A stretch of DNA of 9,696 nucleotides from Candidatus Gerdarchaeota archaeon. GTDB taxonomy: Archaea > Asgardarchaeota > Heimdallarchaeia > JABLTI01. Every line of letters starts with the position of its first letter. The stretch's first letter is position 1. The translations under genes and the position numbers were made by a program. The DNA lies in assembly GCA_016840945.1 (NCBI GenBank), contig JAEORJ010000062.1, forward strand, positions 1 through 9,696, written 5' to 3'. This document shows positions 1-5,509 of the stretch, piece after piece. The notes under the pieces are model-generated. The model was not told the DNA's origin. It was given only the letters and a program-made list of their open reading frames with translations, and made no database searches.

Positions 1-1046
1 ATCGAGCATATTCTGAACAACATAACGGGAACGAATTACCAGACTTCAAAAAGTTAGGTTTTATAGATTTCATTGGTAGAGTTCTAGATAATGATGATAG
101 TTAGGATTTAGTCAATCGCTTTTGTTTTTGGTTTGGCGCGAAACCTAATGAACTAAGTGCTATTTTTGGTGCTTCAATAATTGTGGGTGTTTTAGAGGGT
201 GGTGTGTATTATCCAAAAGGAGGTATGCTTGAGCTATCAAAAAAGTTAGCTGATTTTTATATTATTAAAGGAGGAGAAATTCGATATAAGAAGCTTGTTA
301 AGAAAATCTTAGTTGATGATGGTTTTGTTATTGGTGTTGAATTAAGAGATGGATCTCAAATACTCTCTGATCATGTAATTTCCAATGCTGATGTTAAAAG
401 AACGATTATAGAATATGTTGGAAAAGAGCATTTTCCTGAAGAATATATTTCTTTTATTAAAAATTTAAAAAATTCAGTTACAGGAATAATGCTTTTTCTA
501 GGGCTTGATATGAACTTACCAAATATTCCATCTCATTTTCAGACTGGTATGGGATTAGATTTAATTGAAAAGGTTCATAATGGTGATCTTGATTTTACAA
601 AATTAGCTATAAGAATACCTACAAAAGTGGATATGAATTTAATGCATAATAATGGACACAGTTTGATTGCTTTTATATTCGCTCCTTATAATTGGAATAA
701 CTATTGGAAATCAAGTAATGATAAAATAAGAGGGAAAGAATATAATGATTTTAAAAATAAAATTGGAGAGCAGATGATTGATCAAATAGAGAAAGTTATA
801 CCAGATGTTAGAAAGCATATTATTGTAAAAGAAGTTGCTACACCATTAACTTTTGAAAGATATGCTCAAGTTTCAGATGGTGCTTGGTTTGGCCCCTTTA
901 CAATGCAAAAATTACCTCAAAAAGAAACACCAATAAAAAATCTATATTTTGCAGGATCCAGTACTAGTGGCAGTGGAACATCTGGGGCTATGAGATCAGG
1001 TTTTGAGACTGCAAGATTAATTTTAGATAAGATTAATGGAAAATAG
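1..1046 (+). pseudogene. CrtI/RetSat-like FAD-dependent desaturase or isomerase, 5' end outside window, interrupted by in-frame TAG
   Basis: This is the C-terminal part of a phytoene desaturase/carotenoid isomerase/retinol saturase-type flavoprotein. The family uses a Rossmann-bound FAD to oxidise, isomerise or reduce polyene lipids. The frame is open from base 3 to the TAG at 1044-1046 apart from one TAG at 102-104. Family landmarks lie on both sides of that stop. After it come FCFWFGAKPNELSAIFGAS, then GGVYYPKGGM (substrate-domain signature), then SDHVISNADV (return to the FAD domain), then the C-terminal FAD-contacting segment FAGSSTSGSGTSGAMRSG. A GTG at 183 lies inside the conserved domain and is not a credible start. 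The N-terminal GxGxxG FAD motif would lie left of the window. It converges on the flavin reductase gene. Exact substrate is unknown; archaeal homologues include carotenoid and other isoprenoid enzymes. The family assignment is firm; whether the gene is dead, read through or mis-sequenced is open. Confidence 0.75.
102..104 (+). other. In-frame TAG codon inside the desaturase reading frame
   Basis: The codons before it read VLDNDDS and those after it DLVNRFCFWFG, which together resemble the uninterrupted helix before the G-x-x-P-x-E-x-SA segment of CrtI-like proteins. The same gene ends with TAG at 1044-1046. The flavin reductase (1070-1072, minus) and the pyrophosphatase (7655-7657) also end in TAG. 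TAG is therefore a normal stop in this genome and general recoding is unlikely. A single change from AAG, CAG, GAG, TGG or TAT would create it. Confidence 0.85.
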
Positions 1047-1076
1047 AACTGTGATATAATTATCACATTCTATTTT
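1040..1076. terminator. Bidirectional inverted-repeat terminator between convergent genes
   Basis: The left arm at 1040-1056 and right arm at 1061-1076 pair over 16 bp with a single bulged C at 1049 and a TAAT loop at 1057-1060. The inner stem TGTGATA/TATCACA is perfect. On the plus strand it ends in a run of six T at 1073-1078; on the minus strand it ends in TTTT at 1043-1040. The stop codon of the plus gene (1044-1046) pairs exactly with the stop codon of the minus gene (1070-1072). Archaeal termination needs mainly the U-tract, so the hairpin could instead stabilise 3' ends. Confidence 0.65.
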
Positions 1077-1630
1077 TTAGCTGAAAAACCATATGTGTTG
1101 ACTGCTTCCTTTAAGCTGTAATATTGACTTGTGCCATACGCTAATACATCTGCTAATAAAATATCTGGATTGCCTTTTTCATTGAACATTGATTCATCAT
1201 AATGGACATTCATAACTTCACCAATAAAAGCATGATGAGAACCAACTTTAACATTATGAATTACTTTACACTCAACATTAATTGGGCATTCTACGATTAG
1301 TGGAACATCAACAACTTTACCTTTGAATACTGTTAAGCCTGTTTCTATAAACTTGTCATGATTCCTCCCTGAAACAATCCCAAAATGATCTGTTTCTTTA
1401 GCTATTTTCACATTAGGAATATTTACTCCAAATAATCCTGATTTTTCTATCAATTCAAATGTGTATCTACTATCTCGAATACCTACTACAACAGCTGGTG
1501 GTTCAGCACAAATGTTACTTATCCACGCAGCAGTCATACCATTTGGTTTACCATTTTCATCATATACTGTAACAATCGCAGCTGGTGCTGGATAAACAGC
1601 TGCTCTGGGACTTTTTTCTACTTTTGTCAT
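1070..1630 (-). CDS. Flavin reductase family protein (FMN-binding split barrel, flavoredoxin-like)
   Basis: The 186-residue protein belongs to the flavin reductase-like family (split beta-barrel fold that binds FMN). Members reduce free flavin or act as small electron-transfer flavoproteins in the cytoplasm. The N-terminal half carries the family pattern: PAPAAIVTVYDENG, then NGMTAAWISNICAEPP, then VVVGIRDSRYTFELI and FGVNIPN, which form the FMN-binding strands and loops. The second half has DVPLIVECPINVECKV and a HHAFIGEVMNVHYDE strand typical of the barrel. I start it at the ATG at 1630 because AGGTGA sits 5 nt upstream; a longer form from GTG at 1639 would begin inside that ribosome binding site. 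It is 36 nt downstream of the DUF1847 gene on the same strand and probably cotranscribed with it. Flavoredoxin versus free-flavin reductase cannot be decided from sequence alone. Confidence 0.9.
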   Translation of the reverse strand: MTKVEKSPRAAVYPAPAAIVTVYDENGKPNGMTAAWISNICAEPPAVVVGIRDSRYTFELIEKSGLFGVNIPNVKIAKETDHFGIVSGRNHDKFIETGLTVFKGKVVDVPLIVECPINVECKVIHNVKVGSHHAFIGEVMNVHYDESMFNEKGNPDILLADVLAYGTSQYYSLKEAVNTYGFSAKK

Positions 1631-1635
1631 TTTTT

Positions 1636-1641
1636 TCACCT
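1636..1641 (-). promoter_or_regulatory. Archaeal Shine-Dalgarno site of the flavin reductase gene
   Basis: Read on the minus strand this is AGGTGA, a full match to the archaeal anti-SD UCACCU, with 5 nt between it and the ATG at 1630. It decides the start and makes the GTG at 1639 part of the ribosome binding site. Confidence 0.7.
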
Positions 1642-1666
1642 AGTAATTATTTTAGCTATTAATTTC

Positions 1667-2290
1667 TCAAAAATCCAAATCAAAGTATTTATTCTTATAA
1701 TATCTGGAATACAATACAGCTGCAGGATTATGTGTAGTAACTCTGTCTTTAACAATTAATACTGTGGTAGGAGCTTTTGAATATTTAATGAAATTTATAT
1801 CATGTCCAATACATAATCCTACAACAATATTTATGTCAGTTTTTTGAGCATTTAAATAGAAAGCCTGACCAATTGGATTACATCCTACTTCTTCTGCAGT
1901 TGTGAAAGTGTCTTCATCAGGAATGTCAATTTCTTTCTTTTGAAGTGCTCCAGAGGTGCACATTCCAGAATAAACAATGAAATTATCTTTCTCTAAAATT
2001 TGTGTTAAAACTTTAGCTTCCTCTTTTAAACCGATACAAAAAGCTATCCCTAATTTTTTGTATCCCATCTTTTCGCAAAAAACCATTAATTCCTTAACTC
2101 TTGGCCACTGCATATAGCCAGTAACTTCTACATGAGCCGCTGCTTGGTGGATTTTCCGAATATCTGATTTTTCATATTCCATTTTAGCTTTTCTAAATTC
2201 ATCTGCAAAATCCACACTTGGACATCCTTTAGGAGCATGTTCTAAATCATTTTTACTACAAGCTATATTTCCACACTTAGTGCATTGCAT
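1667..2290 (-). CDS. DUF1847 family cysteine-rich, probably metal-binding protein
   Basis: The 207-residue protein is a recognisable DUF1847 member, a family of prokaryotic cysteine-rich proteins with no established biochemical role. The N-terminus has a metal-site-like cluster, C3-x2-C6-x4-C11 and C23 (MQCTKCGNIACSKND...KGCP). The rest contains the family's conserved segments: AFCIGL (C85), GMCTSGA (C111), EVGCNPIGQAFYLN (C137) and GLCIGHDINFIKYSKAP (C160) followed by VKDRVTTHNPAAVLYS. Nine cysteines in 207 residues suggest zinc or an Fe-S cluster, which is inference. I chose ATG at 2290 over GTG at 2299 because homologues begin at the CxxC element and AGTGA lies 5 nt before the ATG. It heads a likely two-gene unit with the flavin reductase, so reduced flavin or electron transfer to its metal or thiol site is a reasonable guess. 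Confidence 0.88.
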   Translation of the reverse strand: MQCTKCGNIACSKNDLEHAPKGCPSVDFADEFRKAKMEYEKSDIRKIHQAAAHVEVTGYMQWPRVKELMVFCEKMGYKKLGIAFCIGLKEEAKVLTQILEKDNFIVYSGMCTSGALQKKEIDIPDEDTFTTAEEVGCNPIGQAFYLNAQKTDINIVVGLCIGHDINFIKYSKAPTTVLIVKDRVTTHNPAAVLYSRYYKNKYFDLDF

Positions 2291-2314
2291 TTTTCTCACT
2301 TCAAAATAGTTTAG

Positions 2315-2344
2315 AAAAAAACTATCATTTACTATGATAGTAAA
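2315..2344 (-). promoter_or_regulatory. Overlapping palindromes upstream of DUF1847: operator or terminator
   Basis: ACTATCAT (2321-2328) and ATGATAGT (2334-2341) form a perfect 8-bp inverted repeat with a 5-nt spacer. TTTACTA (2328-2334) and TAGTAAA (2338-2344) form a second, overlapping 7-bp repeat with a 3-nt spacer. The site is 31-54 nt before the DUF1847 ATG, where an archaeal transcription start could lie given the AT-rich TAATATTTTTATG box at about 2362-2350. It could bind a dimeric repressor. On the minus strand the first repeat is followed by six T (2320-2315), so it may instead terminate the TPR-longin transcript. Confidence 0.45.
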
Positions 2345-2367
2345 CTAACATAAAAATATTAGGCGAC

Positions 2368-4431
2368 TTATTTGAAGTATTTTGAAACGATGTCAGTTAT
2401 TTTTTCTTCAGTTTTTTCATCCATAATAATAATACTTTCATTTACTGACTTGTATATTTTCTCTTTTTCAAATTCACGCATAAATTCCCGTAATTGCTCT
2501 CGTATTAGATAAGTTTCTTGAGAAACAACAAGTGCAAATAAACTGGATTCTCCTGTTTCAAGCATTATAGCAACATCTCCATGGTCTATTAATTTTAGAC
2601 CTCCTTCTTTTGCATCCAAGATTGTTTGTCCCATTGTTCTGATTGCTGATAATAATCCAGATAATAAATTGGAATCTATTTTTTGCGTCTCATGGAATTC
2701 TTTTTGATAAATTGGTAATCCAGTTTTGTGAGCAATAATATAGATAGCTCTAATATCTACATCAATTGTTTTTGGTTGGGTAACGCTTTCATATGAAATG
2801 GATGATCGAATTGATTGATTTATACGGGTGAAAATTCTAACAAGTAAGTTTTTCTTCTCTTTTTCAATGCCCTTTAATTGATTTTGAGCTTCTTGTTCTT
2901 TCTCTTTAAGTCCAAGTTCTTTTGAAATTGAAATCGCTTCTTCCAAGACTTTTTTGCTTTGCTTCTGTTTATCATTCATTGATAATAGAAGTCCTTCCAG
3001 AATTAGTATATCAATTAATAATAATTTGAATTCTTGTTCTAAGCAAAGCTGTTTAGAGTCATAGATTTTATCAAGTGCGGAAATGATCAATTTAGATTCA
3101 TTAGTCATCCTATATCTAAGTAAATCTATTTCAGCTAATTGTAATTTTGCACTTACAATTATCTCAAAAGAGTTATTTTCTAAAGCTATTTCTAATGCTT
3201 CATTAAGGAATTTAGATGCTTCACCTAAATTGGATTGTCTAGCTGCTAAACGAGCTTTTCTCAAATTAACTTTAGCCTTTTCACTTTCAAGGTCTGCTTC
3301 TTTTATTATATCAAGTGCATGATCAAGAATTTTATCAGATTCTTGGAATTGATCCAATGTTTCATAAATATCTGACCTGCACAAATCTAAGGCTATTTTT
3401 ATACTTGGTGGAACAGAAGATTCATTTTTTTGTAAACTTTCCATTGCAACTTCAGAATTGGATAAAGCTAATTTTGGATTACCAAAGTCTAAATGGAGAT
3501 GAGCAATATTAGTTTCTGTAGCTACAATATATGGTGCTACTTTAGCTTTTCTGGAATTTTCCAATCCAATATAGAAGTATTTCATTGCCATTTCTAAATT
3601 CCCCATATTGCGATAAATAAAACCAATATTATTTGCCCCACTTGCAAGTTGAATCTCATTTGCTAATAATTCAGAAAATTTGAATGCTTCTTCTAAAAAT
3701 TCTAATCCTTCTTTCAAATTACCACTTTGTATTGAACATAATGCTGTATTGTTCAATAATCTACTCAGTAGGTATCTGTTCTCTGAATTTCTAGCAATTT
3801 TTATCAGATATTTGCCTAAATTAATGCCCTCTTCTAAATCACCATTTCGTCTATACCAATTAACTAAAACAGATTTTCCTAAAGCATATATTTCGTCTAA
3901 TGAATAAAATAACTCTTCACTAGTAAGGTTTTCATCTTTTAATACCTTATACTCATTGTCAAAAATATTGATTTCTTGATCAAAATTATCGTATTGTTGA
4001 GAATAATAAAGGAACAATAATCTATTCGCCTTAGCATATAGAAAATTATAGGGATCAATATCTTTTGGAAATTTCTCTGCTTGTGATATTATTTCTAATA
4101 CTTCATCAAATTTCCTTTGATTAATTAATGAAAGTGCTTTAACATTTAGCAAACCTTGATGTAATGGATCTAATGATACAATATCAAATACATAATCGTA
4201 TTTGCCTTGTAAAGCATAGGCACTTGCTACAAAAAACAAAAATTCAGAGTTGCTTTTCAAAGCGTTTTTCTTGTGATATAATTCACCAATACCCTCAAGA
4301 AAATTGATCAACGGTGAAGGGTTACTCTTTGGTCTGTTATTAATAAATGTTAAAACAACTTCTCGAAAATTATTATCTAAACGATAATAATGAACCATTA
4401 ACTCTTTAGGCCACTGATTCTTTTGATCCAT
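2368..4431 (-). CDS. TPR-repeat protein with C-terminal longin-like domain
   Basis: The 687-residue cytosolic protein has no signal peptide or membrane segment. Residues of about 1-180 are helical and degenerate. Tetratricopeptide repeats occupy roughly 180-515, clearest near 223-330 with the pattern LLNNTALCSIQSGNLKEGLEFLEE-type helix pairs (NNxGFIYRNMGNLEMAMKYF follows). A charged helix at 485-535 leads to a separate C-terminal domain at about 560-660. Its predicted order, strand (IRAIYIIAHKTG), strand (LPIYQKEF), helix (SNLLSGLLSAIRTMGQTIL), three strands (LKLIDHGD, VAIMLET, SLFALVVS) and a long amphipathic helix (LIREQLREFMREFEKEK), matches a longin fold. TPRs bind peptides; longin domains in eukaryotes serve small-GTPase and trafficking complexes. 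A protein scaffold is the likely role, with partner unknown. The start is ATG at 4431; an in-frame GTG at 4443 is possible. It lies 84 nt after the PAS gene on the same strand. Confidence 0.8.
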   Translation of the reverse strand: MDQKNQWPKELMVHYYRLDNNFREVVLTFINNRPKSNPSPLINFLEGIGELYHKKNALKSNSEFLFFVASAYALQGKYDYVFDIVSLDPLHQGLLNVKALSLINQRKFDEVLEIISQAEKFPKDIDPYNFLYAKANRLLFLYYSQQYDNFDQEINIFDNEYKVLKDENLTSEELFYSLDEIYALGKSVLVNWYRRNGDLEEGINLGKYLIKIARNSENRYLLSRLLNNTALCSIQSGNLKEGLEFLEEAFKFSELLANEIQLASGANNIGFIYRNMGNLEMAMKYFYIGLENSRKAKVAPYIVATETNIAHLHLDFGNPKLALSNSEVAMESLQKNESSVPPSIKIALDLCRSDIYETLDQFQESDKILDHALDIIKEADLESEKAKVNLRKARLAARQSNLGEASKFLNEALEIALENNSFEIIVSAKLQLAEIDLLRYRMTNESKLIISALDKIYDSKQLCLEQEFKLLLIDILILEGLLLSMNDKQKQSKKVLEEAISISKELGLKEKEQEAQNQLKGIEKEKKNLLVRIFTRINQSIRSSISYESVTQPKTIDVDIRAIYIIAHKTGLPIYQKEFHETQKIDSNLLSGLLSAIRTMGQTILDAKEGGLKLIDHGDVAIMLETGESSLFALVVSQETYLIREQLREFMREFEKEKIYKSVNESIIIMDEKTEEKITDIVSKYFK

Positions 4432-4457
4432 TTGCACATCCACTCAAACAATAGAAT

Positions 4458-4491
4458 AAAAAAAGCGAATTAAAAATAAGAGTTTTACGCT
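4458..4491 (-). terminator. Possible terminator after the PAS gene
   Basis: On the minus strand AGCG (4491-4488) can pair with CGCT (4467-4464), extended by AAAA/TTTT with a bulge, and is followed directly by seven T (4464-4458). It lies 25 nt past the PAS stop codon and 27 nt before the TPR-longin start. It could therefore end or attenuate transcription between the two genes. The stem is short. Confidence 0.4.
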
Positions 4492-4515
4492 AATATTAAT
4501 AATACATTATCTTAA

Positions 4516-5325
4516 TTAATCGCCATTTTCATTAGCTCGTAAATGTAATTTTGTTTTAGTAATATCCCGGATAATTCCTACTACCTTGCGATTTTCATTA
4601 GGCAATGTTTGAATTGGTATAACTATTGATCTGAACCATTTTACTTTATTATTGATAGGTAAATGATATTCTAAATCAACAGTATCTTCTTTTTTAAATG
4701 CAGACTTTAATTGTTGATTAAAGAATTCTGAATAGCCTTTTGGAAAAATCTCATCAAATGTTTTACCAAGGACTTCTTTTCTAGGTTTGTATAATATACT
4801 TTCATCAGCATTTGGAGAAATGAATAAAATTCTCCCATTTTCGTCGACGATCATTATTAATGCATTAAAAATAGTGAAAAATTCTTCATAGTCTTTATGT
4901 TCTTTAACGATTTGTGAAATTTTATCTGAACTTGTTTCAATAACGTCCAAAAAATCAATTAAAACACCAGCAATTTTAAGCATATTATTATCCGAGGTTA
5001 ATTGTATAGATGCACGAATAATTTTTTGTTTTTTCTCTTTAGTTTTAATGAGAAATTCTTTATCAGTAATTGTTATTTCCTCACCTTGCATTACTCTTTT
5101 AAACATGTCAATATTTATTTTTTGTAATTCAAAAGAAACAAGTAATGATTTTGCTGAAAAACCATTTTTAATTTCAATCTCTGATAAAATTTCTTTGAAA
5201 ATTTCCAAAGCTTTGTTATTTGTATAGGAGATTTTACAGATATTATTATTACTATCGTAGAAAGCTTCAAAGACAGCTATTGGTAAACTTGTTAAAAGTT
5301 CTTTATAATTAAATTTCTCTTTCAT
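4516..5325 (-). CDS. Tandem PAS-domain sensory protein without output domain
   Basis: The 269-residue protein is soluble, with no membrane segment. The C-terminal half (about 145-262) is a clear PAS plus PAC unit: FFTIFNALIMIVDENGRILFISPNADESIL, then VLGKTFDEIFPKGY, then VDLEYHLPINNKVKWFRSIVIPI, ending with the PAC signature KVVGIIRDITKTK. The N-terminal half (about 5-128) repeats the layout more weakly (LLTSLPIAVFEAFYD, SYTNNKALEIF, IIRASIQL, KIAGVLIDFLDVI), so it reads as a divergent first PAS domain. PAS folds bind small molecules, flavin or haem, or make dimers. No histidine kinase, HAMP, DNA-binding or cyclase region follows, so it must signal through a partner. I cannot identify a cofactor. 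The ATG at 5325 is preceded by the purine stretch GAAGAGAG. The TPR-longin gene follows it and is the obvious candidate partner. Confidence 0.8.
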   Translation of the reverse strand: MKEKFNYKELLTSLPIAVFEAFYDSNNNICKISYTNNKALEIFKEILSEIEIKNGFSAKSLLVSFELQKINIDMFKRVMQGEEITITDKEFLIKTKEKKQKIIRASIQLTSDNNMLKIAGVLIDFLDVIETSSDKISQIVKEHKDYEEFFTIFNALIMIVDENGRILFISPNADESILYKPRKEVLGKTFDEIFPKGYSEFFNQQLKSAFKKEDTVDLEYHLPINNKVKWFRSIVIPIQTLPNENRKVVGIIRDITKTKLHLRANENGD

Positions 5326-5345
5326 AAAAGCTCTCTTCTAGAAAT

Positions 5346-5373
5346 TTTTATATAATATATTCTTATAAATTGA
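5346..5373 (-). promoter_or_regulatory. TATA-like promoter elements of the PAS gene
   Basis: Two AT boxes face the PAS gene: ATTATATAAAAA-type sequence centred near 5353, and CTTATAAA-type sequence near 5362-5370. The first is about 28 nt before the ATG and would give a nearly leaderless mRNA. The second would give a leader of about 15-20 nt that includes the GAAGAGAG purine run. Confidence 0.4.
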
Positions 5374-5450
5374 AAAATTTTTTTATTTAAAAATTAATTA
5401 GAAATAGATTTGATAATCTAATTTTCCCGTGAAAAGCTTTAAGAATATGA

Positions 5451-5464
5451 GGAAATTTTAAATA
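5451..5464 (+). promoter_or_regulatory. BRE/TATA-like promoter of the pyrophosphatase gene
   Basis: GGAAATTTTAAATA combines a purine BRE-like stretch with a TATA-like box. Its centre is about 50 nt before the ATG at 5510, leaving room for a start site near 5485 and a short leader carrying the GAGTGA ribosome binding site. The assignment rests on position and composition only. Confidence 0.4.
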
Positions 5465-5497
5465 ACATTTTTGATATTGAAAGTCGAATATGTTTTT

Positions 5498-5503
5498 GAG
5501 TGA
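5498..5503 (+). promoter_or_regulatory. Shine-Dalgarno-like site of the pyrophosphatase gene
   Basis: GAGTGA lies 6 nt before the ATG at 5510, followed by a second GTGA. The upstream in-frame GTG at 5504 falls within this tandem motif, which favours the ATG by analogy with the flavin reductase gene. Confidence 0.5.
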
Positions 5504-5509
5504 GTGAAT

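Noticed and set aside
183..185. GTG at 183 as the true start of the desaturase gene
   Set aside because: Homologous sequence continues in the same frame upstream of it, and starting here would remove part of the conserved domain before GGVYYPKGGM. No ribosome binding site precedes it.
3083..3907. Plus-strand open frames inside the TPR-longin gene (about 65-79 codons each)
   Set aside because: They lie antisense to a strong coding frame, are low in complexity and have no recognisable domains or ribosome binding sites.
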